From: Brucella pecoris
Lineage (GTDB): Bacteria > Pseudomonadota > Alphaproteobacteria > Rhizobiales > Rhizobiaceae
Length of the DNA stretch: 64,000 nt
Assembly: GCF_006376675.1 (NCBI RefSeq)
Contig: NZ_VEWK01000003.1
Coordinates: forward strand, 248,001-312,000
Direction of reading: 5' to 3'
Below are positions 17,634-26,837 of this stretch, piece by piece; within the stretch, counting starts at the first letter, position 1, and each line of letters starts with the position of its first letter. The position numbers and the translations under genes are program-made. The notes below the pieces were generated by a model that worked only from the letters and a program-made list of their open reading frames with translations, was not told the DNA's origin and made no database searches.

Positions 17634-19010
17634 TCAAGTGACGAATTCTGTACGATAACGTCGCGGCAGGATCGCCAGAAGCGTGACGCCACGAATAGAC
17701 AGAAATAGGTTGAGAGCCAGCCAAAGCCCGTGATTGCCCATCACGGGCTTTGCTACATAAAGAACAACCATAAAGAATGCGAGCGACAGGAACATCATGT
17801 TGCGCATGTCGCGCGACCATGTGGCGCCGATGTAAACGCCGTCCATATGGAAAGCCAGCAATCCCGTAATCCCTGTCAGCGCCGCCCAGGGCAGATATTT
17901 CAAGGCTTCGGCATGAACATCTTCCGCCTTGGACAACAGGCCGATGATCGCATCGCCAAAAACCAGCAGGAAAAAAGCAATAATGCTCGCCATGACCAGG
18001 CCCCAGACGAAAGTAAGCTTGGCGCCCCGCACAAACGCTGGACTGTAACGCGCTCCGATCGACCGCCCGACAATTTGCTCGGCAGCCGCTGCCATCCCGT
18101 CCAGAAAGAAACCGGCAACGAGGAAAAAGTTCATCAGCACCGCATTGGCCGCAAGGGTGACCGGACCGAGGTCGGACCCTGCCCGTGTAAAGAACGCAAA
18201 AGCTGTAAGCAGCAGGAATGAACGGATCATGATGTCGCGATTGACCGCGAACATGCGCAGAATACCCTGTTTCTGAACGATCCGCGCCCAGTTCGGGCGC
18301 AGCGATGCATCCTTACGGAAATGCCGAAGTACGATGAACATGCCAACAAGAGCAGCGACGGTTTCGCCGGTCACCGTTGCCCAGGCAACACCGGTAACAC
18401 CCCAGCCCAGTTCGAGCCCGAGGATGATGCAGAGCACGATATTGATACCATTGAGCAGCACCTGAAGACCAAGGCCGACCAAGCCCTGCCCACGCCCAAG
18501 AACCAATCCCAGTATCGAATAGTTGATGAGCGCGACTGGTGCCGACAACATGCGAATCGACACATAGGTCGCCATGGCTTCCTGTGTGGCGGACGTGGGA
18601 TGCATGAAGGTGGATGAGACGGCCACGATGATCGGCAGACACAGGATCATCAGACTGCCGGCCACAACCGCTATGATGATTGCTCGCCAGAAGATTGCCT
18701 GTTCTTCCACAGCATCTTCCGCACCCACAGCCTGCGCAACAAGTCCGGTCGTGCCGGAGCGAAGGAAATTGAATAACGACAGCAGGAAATCAAAAACAAG
18801 CGCTCCGATCGCCAGACCGCCGATCAGCTCGGCCTGCCCCATCTGACCGACAACGCCCATATCGACGAGCCCGAGAAGTGGCGTCGTGACTGCGGCAAGC
18901 GTCATGGGAATGGCGATAAGCATCACCATCCGATGCGTTACGTCGAACGGCCTTGTTACGCCACCAGCACGTTGCAGCGACTGATCCATTAATGCTTGTC
19001 CCGAATGCAT
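17634..19010 (-). CDS. MATE family efflux transporter (DinF-like)
   Basis: A 458-residue membrane protein with about 12 helices in two related halves, starting after a short polar N-terminus. Typical MATE features are TPLLGLVDMGVVGQMG in helix 1-2 and FNFLRSGTTGLVAQAVGAED. It would export organic cations or drugs by Na+ or H+ antiport; the DinF subgroup is the best fit. An alternative start is the ATG at 18989. Convergent and contiguous with pyrD, so little room exists for a terminator between them. Confidence 0.9.
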   Translation of the reverse strand: MHSGQALMDQSLQRAGGVTRPFDVTHRMVMLIAIPMTLAAVTTPLLGLVDMGVVGQMGQAELIGGLAIGALVFDFLLSLFNFLRSGTTGLVAQAVGAEDAVEEQAIFWRAIIIAVVAGSLMILCLPIIVAVSSTFMHPTSATQEAMATYVSIRMLSAPVALINYSILGLVLGRGQGLVGLGLQVLLNGINIVLCIILGLELGWGVTGVAWATVTGETVAALVGMFIVLRHFRKDASLRPNWARIVQKQGILRMFAVNRDIMIRSFLLLTAFAFFTRAGSDLGPVTLAANAVLMNFFLVAGFFLDGMAAAAEQIVGRSIGARYSPAFVRGAKLTFVWGLVMASIIAFFLLVFGDAIIGLLSKAEDVHAEALKYLPWAALTGITGLLAFHMDGVYIGATWSRDMRNMMFLSLAFFMVVLYVAKPVMGNHGLWLALNLFLSIRGVTLLAILPRRYRTEFVT

Positions 19011-19117
19011 GCCCTCTGATCAGGATCATCTACTCTGGAATCACTCGAAACTACAGATAATTCGGCCACCGCGTTGTCGCAGTTCCTGACAGCGAACTGT
19101 CAGGAGAAACGAAGCGG

Positions 19118-19600
19118 TTACAATCCGAGCATCATAGCCCAGTACATATAGGTGGGTTTGCTTTCGGGCGTGGCCCAGGCAAGGCCATAATGCTCGAAAG
19201 TCGGATCGAGCATGTTCTTGCGATGGCCTGGCGATTTCATCCACGCGTCGAAGACAGCCTGTGTATCACGCTGTCCCGATGCCACGTTTTCTGCTGCGGG
19301 ACCGCGGATACCCGCTTGGCGCAGTCGCGCGACAAAACCATTACCCCAACCGACACTGTGACCGATCTTTCCATAACTCGCCATACGCCGGGCCTGATAA
19401 AGCGCAGCCTGTTCCAGCTTGGAATCCGTCGCCATCAATGGCAATCCGTTTGCCTTGCGAATAGCGTTGAAAATCGGGGTGGGGTCGTTATCTCCAGCAG
19501 CCAATGCTCTATTCAAAGGCATCGCCGACACCGCCAACGCTCCTCCAGCGATGACCAGAAAGCCCCGCCGGGTCAGTGTTAATCCTTGTTCTTGCTGCAT
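19118..19600 (-). CDS. Secreted CAP-domain (SCP/PR-1) protein
   Basis: A 160-residue protein. The N-terminus LTLTRRGFLVIAGGALAVSAM has a twin arginine before the hydrophobic core, so Tat export is possible. The CAP domain has NAIRKANGL, GKIGHSV, AAENVASGQ and WMKSPGHRKNMLDPTFEHYGLAW. Bacterial CAP proteins are of mostly unknown role; some bind small lipids or act in spore or envelope functions. Start 19600 is used because a longer reading from a TTG at 19675 would be encoded by a dispersed repeat. The ribosome site is weak. Confidence 0.85.
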   Translation of the reverse strand: MQQEQGLTLTRRGFLVIAGGALAVSAMPLNRALAAGDNDPTPIFNAIRKANGLPLMATDSKLEQAALYQARRMASYGKIGHSVGWGNGFVARLRQAGIRGPAAENVASGQRDTQAVFDAWMKSPGHRKNMLDPTFEHYGLAWATPESKPTYMYWAMMLGL

Positions 19601-19631
19601 TGCCTGCCTGAGCTGTCCAATTACCGAACCA

Positions 19632-19730
19632 AGAGCATTTCCAGCAAAAGTGTGAAACGGTTTTGCGTAGGACAATGCGATGAAACAAACTGCTAGAGCG
19701 GTTCCGACGATTAAAATAGGAACCGCTCGA
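19632..19730. repeat. Dispersed palindromic repeat copy
   Basis: Begins AGAGCATTTCCAGC, then AAGTGTGAAACGGTTTTGCG, and ends in the hairpin AGAGCGGTTCC...GGAACCGCTCG (19695-19730). It lies between the DUF6460 gene and the CAP-domain gene, extends an unused frame ahead of the latter, and could act as a terminator for the former. Confidence 0.75.
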
Positions 19731-19732
19731 GT

Positions 19733-19999
19733 TCATTTCCGATAGCTGAGGATACGGAGCAAAATAAAGGCAGGGATAACGACTGCCGCACCAAGGATGA
19801 AATAATCGACGAAGCCTGCAATTGCCGAAAAGCCCATATTCCAAAGGCGCAGGAAGAAATCGCGGATGCCATAGAAAATATCATAGGGCGTCCAGTGAAA
19901 CGCGCTCATAACCACGCCGACGACCAGCGAAATCAGCACCAGCTTGATCAGGATACGAGCGGGCGTATCGCCAAGAAAACGGTTTACACCATCCGACAT
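19733..19999 (-). CDS. DUF6460-type small membrane protein
   Basis: An 88-residue protein with two membrane helices (about residues 16-36 and 62-82) and a short amphipathic linker (YGIRDFFLRLWNMG). It starts MSDGVNRFLGDTPARILIKL, which fits the DUF6460 group of rhizobial and Brucella inner-membrane proteins as I recall it. Function unknown. Ribosome site AGGAGA precedes the ATG. Confidence 0.75.
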   Translation of the reverse strand: MSDGVNRFLGDTPARILIKLVLISLVVGVVMSAFHWTPYDIFYGIRDFFLRLWNMGFSAIAGFVDYFILGAAVVIPAFILLRILSYRK

Positions 20000-20181
20000 G
20001 CAAATCTCCTGTGTGTCTGTATGCCAAGGCGTTGCGATGCGAACGCATCACGCCTTGAAAAAGTTCAATCACCACTCGGGCTTAACCAAAACCCTCGGGC
20101 TTTGGTATTATTCGCCAGAGCGGCAGATTCATGGCGCAAGAAATAGGCTGTCCGCGCAGCCTTCGCAAGTTTTGTGCTTGC

Positions 20182-21192
20182 CTATCGCTGTTTGCGGTAA
20201 TCGCGCGGTGCCTTCTGTTTTTGTCGTGTGAATGAGCGGTTCATGCTCCGCGTATCGGTGAAGCCGCTTGCAACAGCCACTTCCAGCAGCGACAGGCCTG
20301 TTTCAGACAAGAGTTCCTTGGCCTTTTTGACCCGAAGCTCCTCGCGAACCTCGAATGCCGTTCGTTCGAGGGCGAGCCTGAAACCACGCTCCATCTGACG
20401 AACGGAAATTCCCAGCCGACGCGCGACGTCGATCATCGGTACAGGGTCTTCCAGCGTTTCTTCGAAAATCCGGATTGCCTTGCGGATCATCGGCGAGCGC
20501 ACGCCATTGAAGCTCAGGGCGGGCTGCTCGGAACGCACAAGCTCATAGGGGATCATAAGAATGGATGCGCTCTTGCGCGCCAGTTCCTCGGAAATCTCGT
20601 TCTGTATGATGGAAAGCGCCAGCGATGCCGTACCTAACCCGCCCGCACAGGTGAAATGCCTTCCGCTACGATGAAACAGGCTGGTCGTATCGGCACTATA
20701 ACCGTCGAAAAGCTCCAGGAAGTCGTCGCGATGGAACCAGCTCACACAGCAATTGCGATCCGGCAGAAGATCGGCTTCCGCCAGCAGAAAGGCAGCCGTG
20801 CAAAGGCCAACCACGGTCTTCCCGCGTCGATCGGCGCGCTTGATAAGATCGACCAATGCCTGTTGTCGTGGCCGATATTGCGCGAGCAATCCACCCACAA
20901 CTGCGACGTAATCACAATCGTCGAGTTCACCAATAGGAGCGGTTGGCTCGATCACCATACCGGAACTGGATGTGACAGGATCTCCTGAGAGCGTACAGAT
21001 TTTCCACGCGCAGCGTATCTGACGGCTCTTGTCGCGATCATCCGCAGCAAGGCGAAAAGGATCGAGGAAAAGGCTAAGCGCACTCAGCGTAAAGCCCGGT
21101 AGCGCAACAATACCAACCGATAGCCTGCGTTGCGTGACATCTGTCGCCGCTTGCAGCTTCTTGACCTGATCCCGTTCAATTCCATTGGTCAC
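20182..21192 (-). CDS. GlxA-type AraC family transcriptional regulator
   Basis: A 336-residue protein. The N-terminal DJ-1/PfpI-like domain (about 25-190) carries GLCTAAFLLAEADLL, in the place of the nucleophile elbow, and is followed by a C-terminal double helix-turn-helix of AraC type (about 225-330, with DVARRLGISVRQMERGF and VAVASGFTDTRSMNRSF). GlxA-type regulators of alphaproteobacteria often control glycine-betaine, arginine or carnitine use. No catabolic neighbour is present, so the target is unknown. Confidence 0.88.
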   Translation of the reverse strand: MTNGIERDQVKKLQAATDVTQRRLSVGIVALPGFTLSALSLFLDPFRLAADDRDKSRQIRCAWKICTLSGDPVTSSSGMVIEPTAPIGELDDCDYVAVVGGLLAQYRPRQQALVDLIKRADRRGKTVVGLCTAAFLLAEADLLPDRNCCVSWFHRDDFLELFDGYSADTTSLFHRSGRHFTCAGGLGTASLALSIIQNEISEELARKSASILMIPYELVRSEQPALSFNGVRSPMIRKAIRIFEETLEDPVPMIDVARRLGISVRQMERGFRLALERTAFEVREELRVKKAKELLSETGLSLLEVAVASGFTDTRSMNRSFTRQKQKAPRDYRKQR

Positions 21193-21246
21193 TTAGGTCG
21201 CTCTCCTCCACCCTAAACTATATCTGCTTGGAGGAGGCTGATATAG

Positions 21247-22338
21247 TCAACGAAAATGCTTGGAAAGCTTCAACTGCTGTGCCTGATAGTTGGAACCGAG
21301 ATCAACACCATAAAGCGCAGATGGGCGATGCAGCATATGCTCATACACCAGACGCCCGACGATCTGCCCATGCTCCAGAATGAACGGAACCTCATGGCTG
21401 CGAACTTCCAGAACGGCACGGCTACCGGTTCCTCCCGCAGCGCTATGCCCGAAGCCCGGATCGAAGAAGCCTGCGTAGTGGACCCGGAATTCGCCAACCA
21501 ATGGATCGAACGGTGTCATTTCAGCCGCGTAAAGCGGCGGAACATGCACGGCCTCACGTGACACGAGGATATAAAATTCATCCGGATCAAGCACGAGTTC
21601 ACGCGCTCCCCGGTCATGGATCGGCTCCCAGAAATCAAGAATGTCGTGCGCGGCGCGCTTGTCCACATCGACCACGGCCGTATGGTGCTTGCCACGGTAG
21701 CCGATCAGCCTGTCAGGACCGCCCGAAAGATCAACCGAAAGCGCGATGCCGCCGCCGGAGATATTCGGCATCTCGGCCGCAACCAGCGTTTCGGCATTGT
21801 GCAGTGCAGCGAGTTCAGCCTCGTCAAGCTGGGCACGCCCCTTGCGGAAGCGTATCTGCGATAAGCGCGACCCCGTACGCACGACGATTGGGAATGTGCG
21901 CGGGCTGACTTCCAGATAAAGCGGGCCATTATATCCGGCAGGCACCTTGTCGAATTCCTGCGCCCCGTCCGCAATGACGCGGGTGAAGATATCCAGACGG
22001 CCCGTTGAACTTTTCGGATTTGCGGAGGCAGAAAGGTCGGGCGAAAGGGCCAGGCTTTCGAGGAGCGGAACAATATAAACGCAGCCCGTTTCCAGAACCG
22101 CACCGGCGGTCAGGTCGATCTCGTGCAGCTTCAGACGTTCCAGCTTATCGAGCACCGGCGTGCCCGGACCCGGCATGAAGGAGGCGCGGACACGATAAGC
22201 TTTTGCACCAAGCCTCAGATCGAGGCTTGCAGGCTGTATCTGATCGGGATCAAGGGGGCGTGTAGACGCCAGCAAACCGCTTTCAAACAGTGCGGAAATA
22301 TCCGCATCCGCCAGAATTCCAGCATCTTTCTGCATCAT
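21247..22338 (-). CDS. dcd: 2'-deoxycytidine 5'-triphosphate deaminase
   Basis: A 363-residue protein of the long alphaproteobacterial dCTP deaminase type, about twice the length of enterobacterial Dcd. It appears to hold two dUTPase-like repeats (first IQPASLDLRLGAKAYRV..., second near RELVLDPDEFYILVSREAVHVPP...GFFDPGFGH). It would convert dCTP to dUTP in the thymidylate pathway. Start 22338 is chosen because CGGAG lies 10 bases upstream; a reading up to 22605 overlaps the metZ leader and shows no homology. It is divergent from metZ. Confidence 0.88.
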   Translation of the reverse strand: MMQKDAGILADADISALFESGLLASTRPLDPDQIQPASLDLRLGAKAYRVRASFMPGPGTPVLDKLERLKLHEIDLTAGAVLETGCVYIVPLLESLALSPDLSASANPKSSTGRLDIFTRVIADGAQEFDKVPAGYNGPLYLEVSPRTFPIVVRTGSRLSQIRFRKGRAQLDEAELAALHNAETLVAAEMPNISGGGIALSVDLSGGPDRLIGYRGKHHTAVVDVDKRAAHDILDFWEPIHDRGARELVLDPDEFYILVSREAVHVPPLYAAEMTPFDPLVGEFRVHYAGFFDPGFGHSAAGGTGSRAVLEVRSHEVPFILEHGQIVGRLVYEHMLHRPSALYGVDLGSNYQAQQLKLSKHFR

Positions 22339-22641
22339 CAACCCGATACTCCGTAGCCTAGAGCGCCGTGCGTCTATTTGGATGCACAAAGGTCGCCCTA
22401 ACTTTTTGAATCTACGCATCGCGCTTTCCAAAAATCGATTCCGATTTTTGGGCCGCTGCTGTCGCATTGCTTGACAAAGACCATTGACCGGTCGCAGCGT
22501 CAATGCCAACCCTTGGAGCAGCTTGAAACCAGGTTTTCCGCAGGAATCCGAGCATTGTCGAGACGTACGGGATGTAGTTTTCCCGAAACGAGACGGTTTC
22601 GGCATTGACGGCTCTACTCAACAGGCATAATGGAAAAGTGT
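22339..22641. other. Gene-free region between dcd and the metZ riboswitch
   Basis: Holds the dcd promoter region and, at 22429-22453, a hairpin CCAAAAATCG...CGATTTTTGG with features of the dispersed repeats (an AGAGCGCC start near 22360). The rest should contain the metZ promoter; I could not place -35/-10 boxes confidently. Confidence 0.4.
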
Positions 22642-22693
22642 TCCGTGGTGATTTGGCCGGCCGGCTTGCAGCCACGTTAAAGAATTCGCTAAA
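22642..22693 (+). promoter_or_regulatory. SAM-II (metA-type) riboswitch aptamer
   Basis: The sequence carries the SAM-II signature in order: CCGTGGTGATTTG, a short hairpin, GGCTTGCAGCCACGTTAAA and GCTAAA. Stem P1 is CGTGG (22644-22648) with CCACG (22672-22676). The 3' tail forms the pseudoknot. SAM-II is known upstream of metA/metX/metZ in alphaproteobacteria and lowers expression when S-adenosylmethionine is abundant. It ends about 112 bases before the metZ start. Confidence 0.93.
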
Positions 22694-22746
22694 AAAGGCC
22701 GCGGTTCGTTACCGGCCTTTTGCGTTTTCGCAAGGCCGGTTTTTTA
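22693..22746 (+). terminator. Riboswitch expression platform with alternative hairpins
   Basis: The terminator stem is CCGGCCTT..GCG (22712-22724) against CGCAAGGCCGG (22729-22739), followed by six T. The same CCGGCCTTTT segment can pair with AAAAGGCCG at 22693-22701, which begins inside the aptamer's terminal A-run, so the two hairpins exclude each other. This suggests transcription attenuation of metZ. Confidence 0.75.
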
Positions 22747-22805
22747 TTGGCCGCCGAGGCTCGACTACCCTGCCCCGGCCGACCAGCTTTCGACAGGTTG
22801 GAAAA

Positions 22806-23999
22806 ATGACGACTGAGAATACCCGCAAGTTTCGCCCTGCAACTGAACTCGTGCATGCCGGATCGCTGCGTTCCGGATTTGCCGAAATGTCGGAAGCTAT
22901 GTTTCTGACACAGGGCTTCCTTTATCCCAATGCCGAAGCCGCCGAAGCGCGCTTCAAGGGTGAGGATCCGGGTTTCATCTATTCGCGTTATGCCAACCCG
23001 ACCACCGACATGTTCGAAAAGCGCATGTGTGCACTGGAAGGCGCTGAAGAAGCACGCGCCACCGCATCCGGCATGGCGGCGGTCGCAGCCGCCATCCTGT
23101 GTCAGGTGCAAGCGGGCGACCATGTGATTTCCGCCCGTGCCGTCTTCGGTTCCTGTCGCTACATCGTTGAGACGGTTTTGCCGAAGTATGGCGTTGAGAT
23201 TTCGATCATCGACGGCTCCGATATTGAAAACTGGAAAGCGGCCGTTCGCCCGAACACCAAGGTCATGTTCCTTGAAAGCCCGTCCAATCCGACGCTCGAA
23301 GTCATCGACATTGCTGCCGTTGCGCAGGTCGCCAATGAAGCACGCGCCAAGCTGATCGTCGACAATGTTTTTGCCACGCCGCTTTTCCAAAAGCCTCTGG
23401 AGCTCGGTGCCCATATCGTCGTTTATTCTGCAACCAAACATATCGATGGTCAGGGACGCTGCCTTGGGGGCGTCGTCCTTTCTGATCGCGAATGGATTGA
23501 AAACACCCTGCAAGATTACTTCCGTCATACAGGTCCGGGCCTCAGCCCGTTCAATGCGTGGATCATGCTGAAGGGTCTTGAAACGCTGTCCGTACGCGTA
23601 CGCCAGCAAACGCTGTCCGCAACTGCGGTTGCCGACTTCCTCGCTGGCAAGCCAGGCGTGAAGCGCGTGATCTATCCGGGACGGGCAGATCATCCGCAAG
23701 CCGACGTTATCGCCAAGCAGATGACGGGCGGTTCGACACTCATTGCGCTGGAACTGGAAGGCGGCAAGGAGGCTGCATTCAAGTTCCAGAATGCTTTGCA
23801 GGTTTTCAGCATCTCCAACAATCTGGGTGACGCAAAAAGCCTTATTACCCACCCGGCAACCACCACGCACAAGAATCTTAGCGACGAGGCAAAGGCTGAA
23901 CTCGGCATCTCGGACGGTCTGCTGCGAATCTCGCTCGGCCTTGAAGATACCGACGATCTCGTGGAAGACGTCGAAGCAGCCTTGAAGGTCGCTCGCTAA
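22806..23999 (+). CDS. metZ: O-succinylhomoserine sulfhydrylase
   Basis: A 397-residue PLP enzyme of the Cys/Met metabolism family that makes homocysteine from O-succinylhomoserine and sulfide. Seen: YSRYANPTTDMFEKR, the PLP lysine K211 in YSATKHIDGQGRCLGG, and the C-terminal LGDAKSLITHPATTTH...LRISLGLEDTDDLVEDV. Start 22806 (MTTENTRKF) lies after the riboswitch; the longer frame to 22605 runs through structured RNA and is rejected. No good Shine-Dalgarno is visible (GAAAA only). Control by SAM-II is strongly indicated. Confidence 0.95.
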   Translation: MTTENTRKFRPATELVHAGSLRSGFAEMSEAMFLTQGFLYPNAEAAEARFKGEDPGFIYSRYANPTTDMFEKRMCALEGAEEARATASGMAAVAAAILCQVQAGDHVISARAVFGSCRYIVETVLPKYGVEISIIDGSDIENWKAAVRPNTKVMFLESPSNPTLEVIDIAAVAQVANEARAKLIVDNVFATPLFQKPLELGAHIVVYSATKHIDGQGRCLGGVVLSDREWIENTLQDYFRHTGPGLSPFNAWIMLKGLETLSVRVRQQTLSATAVADFLAGKPGVKRVIYPGRADHPQADVIAKQMTGGSTLIALELEGGKEAAFKFQNALQVFSISNNLGDAKSLITHPATTTHKNLSDEAKAELGISDGLLRISLGLEDTDDLVEDVEAALKVAR

Positions 24000-24053
24000 A
24001 CTCTTGCTTCCCGATATTGTGGCTTTTAGGCTGCAAACCGAGGTTCAAACGAT

Positions 24054-24081
24054 GCAATTGCCGGAACATTCCGGCAATTGC
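24054..24081. repeat. Perfect short inverted repeat after metZ
   Basis: GCAATTGCCGGAA and TTCCGGCAATTGC are 13-base perfect arms around two bases. There is no T-run, so it may be an operator, a weak terminator or a repeat. It lies in the 254-base metZ-apaG gap, which otherwise shows nothing. Confidence 0.6.
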
Positions 24082-24253
24082 CGCATATTTGCCGACCCGG
24101 ATTGTTGACCTCCCCCGCAACTTTAGCGATAGGTGGGGTGAATAACGGCGTCCATGAACAGAACCGACGAACCGTTGAGTAAAAAGCATCTTTGCGATCC
24201 AGCTTCGCCAGATTGCAGGTGCCAAGGCTGATGCGAATGTAGGGCGGGTGTGC

Positions 24254-24646
24254 ATGTACAGAGCGGTAACGCGGGGGATCGAAGTTTCGGTCGAACCTTT
24301 CTATCTGGAAGACCAGTCCGAACCCGACGAAAACCGTTATGTCTGGGGCTATCGCATAACCATTGCCAACAATTCCGCAGAAACCGTGCAGTTGCGTTCG
24401 CGTTACTGGCAGATTACCGATGCGAATGGGTATGTCGAGGAAGTACGCGGACCAGGCGTGGTTGGCGAACAGCCAACCCTCGAACCAGGCGATTCATTTC
24501 AGTATTCATCCGGCTGCCCACTGACGACAACTTCTGGCGTTATGGTGGGGTGCTATCAGATGCAGGGTTCTGGCGGCAGCCTGTTCGACGTGGACATCCC
24601 CGCTTTCTCGCTCGATATTCCCGAACAAAGACGCACTTTGAATTAG
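24254..24646 (+). CDS. apaG: ApaG domain protein
   Basis: A 130-residue protein that is an ApaG (DUF525) domain throughout. It starts [22 protein letters not shown], with [49 protein letters not shown] and the C-terminal [13 protein letters not shown]. ApaG is a small fibronectin-III-like protein linked to diadenosine tetraphosphate and divalent-cation metabolism; its biochemical role is unresolved. The ATG at 24254 is preferred over the GTG two codons earlier. Convergent with hslO across a dispersed repeat. Confidence 0.93.
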   Translation: MYRAVTRGIEVSVEPFYLEDQSEPDENRYVWGYRITIANNSAETVQLRSRYWQITDANGYVEEVRGPGVVGEQPTLEPGDSFQYSSGCPLTTTSGVMVGCYQMQGSGGSLFDVDIPAFSLDIPEQRRTLN

Positions 24647-24808
24647 AGCATTTCCAGCAAAAGTGCGAAGCGGTTTTGCGTCGGATAATGCGTGAAAACA
24701 AATAGATAGAGCGCATCCCGAAAAGGATGAAACGGCTTTCGAAACGAGATGCACGTTCAAACAAACCGTTGGAACGCCGATCTGATTCAATCAGACCAAA
24801 CACGCTCC
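24645..24808. repeat. Composite dispersed palindromic repeat
   Basis: Starts AGAGCATTTCCAGC directly at the apaG stop. It contains CGCATCCCGAAAAGGATG and ends GCCGATCTGATTCAATCAGACC...ACGCTCC. It is longer than other copies and looks like two repeat units joined. It separates the convergent genes apaG and hslO. Confidence 0.75.
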
Positions 24809-24876
24809 AAGTTAAGTCCACATAGAAATGGCTCGCCACCAGCGGTAACAAGCCATTTTCTTAGCTGCAACAACGT

Positions 24877-25905
24877 CTAAGACTTTTGCACGAACTCTGC
24901 CGGATCAAACTCATAGTGTTTCGAACAGAATTCACAGGTCACCGAAATTTTGCCGTTGTCCGCGCTTTCCGCAATTTCCTCGGCTGTAAAGCCTGACAAA
25001 ACACCGGAAATTTTTTCCCGTGAGCACGAGCACTCGTCCAGTACGGGCACAGACTCGAACACACGTACGCCACGTTCATGGAACAGGCGATAAAGCAGCC
25101 GCTCAGAGCCGACTTGCGGGTCTGTCAGTTCCGAACTTTCAATCGTCCCGACAAGCGAGCGAGCTTCATCCCACGCGTCATCTTCCGGATGGTAGGCGAC
25201 TTCGGCTTCATCCTCGTCTCCTCCCGGCAGATCAGGAATGCGAGCGCGCAGTTCGGATTCCGGCAGGAATTGAATGATCAGTCCACCGGCTCGCCACTGC
25301 TCGACAGGTTTTCCGTCCACGCCACGCTCGACAAGTTTGGCGACACTCAGCTTCAGGTCGGTCGGAATCTGTTCCGACTGACGGAAATAGGTCGTGGCGA
25401 TTTCTTCCAATGTCGAACCGTCCAGTGCAACAATACCCTGATAGCGCTGGGTATAAGTGCCCTGATCCACCGTGAAGGCGAGCGTGCCGCGTCCGAGCAA
25501 CTCCTCGGGCTTCGTCTTGCCGGCCGCAATCGCATCCTTCAAGCGCTCCTCATCGAAACGTGCATAGGCACGCACCGAACGCGGGGTGCGGAAATCAACC
25601 ACCAGCATGTCGACCGGACCATCGGACTGCGTCTGGAAGATGAACTTGCCTTCGAATTTGAGCGAAGTGCCGAGCAGCACGGTTAATACAGTTGCCTCCG
25701 CCAGCAAGCGGGCAACTTCTTCCGGATAATTATGGCGTTTCAGAATGCCGTCGATGCTCGTGCCAAGCTGAACCGCGCGACCACGTACGTCGAGTCCTTC
25801 CACCTGAAAGGGCACAACGGCGTCATCGCCTGCGAAGTCGAAATCGTCCAGGTTGACCTGAATGTTCTCGACTTCGGTATGCTCATTGCTGGTGTTATCA
25901 GCCAA
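24877..25905 (-). CDS. hslO: Hsp33 redox-regulated chaperone
   Basis: A 342-residue cytoplasmic holdase that becomes active on oxidation and heat. The zinc centre is present at the C-terminus: CSC in LDECSCSREK and CEFC in VTCEFCSKHYEF. The N-terminal part has QVEGLDVRGRAVQLG and the TVLLGTSLKFEGKFIFQTQSDGPV core. The start is a TTG at 25905 (LADNTSNEH) with AAGGAG six bases upstream; no ATG fits. It follows argF by one base, so it is in the argD-argF-hslO operon. Confidence 0.93.
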   Translation of the reverse strand: MADNTSNEHTEVENIQVNLDDFDFAGDDAVVPFQVEGLDVRGRAVQLGTSIDGILKRHNYPEEVARLLAEATVLTVLLGTSLKFEGKFIFQTQSDGPVDMLVVDFRTPRSVRAYARFDEERLKDAIAAGKTKPEELLGRGTLAFTVDQGTYTQRYQGIVALDGSTLEEIATTYFRQSEQIPTDLKLSVAKLVERGVDGKPVEQWRAGGLIIQFLPESELRARIPDLPGGDEDEAEVAYHPEDDAWDEARSLVGTIESSELTDPQVGSERLLYRLFHERGVRVFESVPVLDECSCSREKISGVLSGFTAEEIAESADNGKISVTCEFCSKHYEFDPAEFVQKS

Positions 25906-25906
25906 A

Positions 25907-26833
25907 TTATGCTCCTTGCAGGCACCAGGCCAGAATGGCTTTCTGGGCGTGGAGCCTGTTTTCCGCTTCATCGAATACGACCGATTGCGGTCCATCGATC
26001 ACTTCATCCGTCACTTCCTCGCCGCGATGGGCAGGCAGGCAGTGCATGAAAAGCGCCTTTGGATCAGCTTTTGCCATCAGTCGCGCATTGACCTGATAGG
26101 GCATGAAAACGTTGTGGCCACGAGCATAATCTTCCTGCCCCATCGAAACCCACGTATCGGTCACAATGCAATCCGCACCGTTTGCTGCGCTTTCCGGATC
26201 GATGGTGGACATGATGCTCGCGCCGTTCGCTTTCGCCCAATCGATATATTGCGACTTGGGTTCACTGCCTTCCGGCGTTGCGATATTGACGTTGAAATCA
26301 AAACGCGCCGCAGCTTCGACCAATGAGTGGAGGACATTGTTGCCATCCCCCATCCAGGCAAAGGTCTTGCCTTTGATCGGGCCGCGATGTTCCTCATATG
26401 TAAGAACGTCAGCCATGATTTGACAAGGGTGCGTATCATCCGTCAGTGCATTAATGACAGGCACGGTCGCATATTCGGCAAGTTCCAGCATACGCTCATG
26501 CGACGTGGTGCGGATCATGATCGCATCGACATAGCGCGACAGGACCTTCGCCGTGTCCGCAATGGTTTCGCTACGCCCGAGCTGCATTTCAGAACCCGTC
26601 AGCATGATAGTCTCGCCGCCGAGCTGGCGCATACCGACATCGAACGACACGCGCGTACGCGTGGAAGGCTTTTCGAAGATCATCGCAAGCACCTTGCCTG
26701 CGAAGGGGCTTTCTATGTCTCCCGCCTTGAGGCGCGCTTTGCGAGCCTTGGCGTCTTCCATGATTGCGCGAAGCTCCGACGCCGGAACAGCGGAGAGGTC
26801 GATAAAGTGTTTGATCCGGTTATCGTTAGCCAT
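25907..26833 (-). CDS. argF: Ornithine carbamoyltransferase
   Basis: A 308-residue enzyme making citrulline from ornithine and carbamoyl phosphate in arginine synthesis. Carbamoyl-phosphate motif [26 protein letters not shown], the ornithine-binding DTWVSMGQE segment, and the catalytic [13 protein letters not shown] are all present. It starts 4 bases after the argD stop and ends one base before hslO. Confidence 0.97.
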   Translation of the reverse strand: MANDNRIKHFIDLSAVPASELRAIMEDAKARKARLKAGDIESPFAGKVLAMIFEKPSTRTRVSFDVGMRQLGGETIMLTGSEMQLGRSETIADTAKVLSRYVDAIMIRTTSHERMLELAEYATVPVINALTDDTHPCQIMADVLTYEEHRGPIKGKTFAWMGDGNNVLHSLVEAAARFDFNVNIATPEGSEPKSQYIDWAKANGASIMSTIDPESAANGADCIVTDTWVSMGQEDYARGHNVFMPYQVNARLMAKADPKALFMHCLPAHRGEEVTDEVIDGPQSVVFDEAENRLHAQKAILAWCLQGA

Positions 26834-26837
26834 GATA

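Noticed and set aside
19601..19675. N-terminal extension of the CAP-domain protein from a TTG
   Set aside because: The extra codons are encoded by a dispersed palindromic repeat; the signal sequence begins at 19600.
22606..22805. N-terminal extension of metZ
   Set aside because: It would translate the SAM-II aptamer and terminator; homology starts at 22806.
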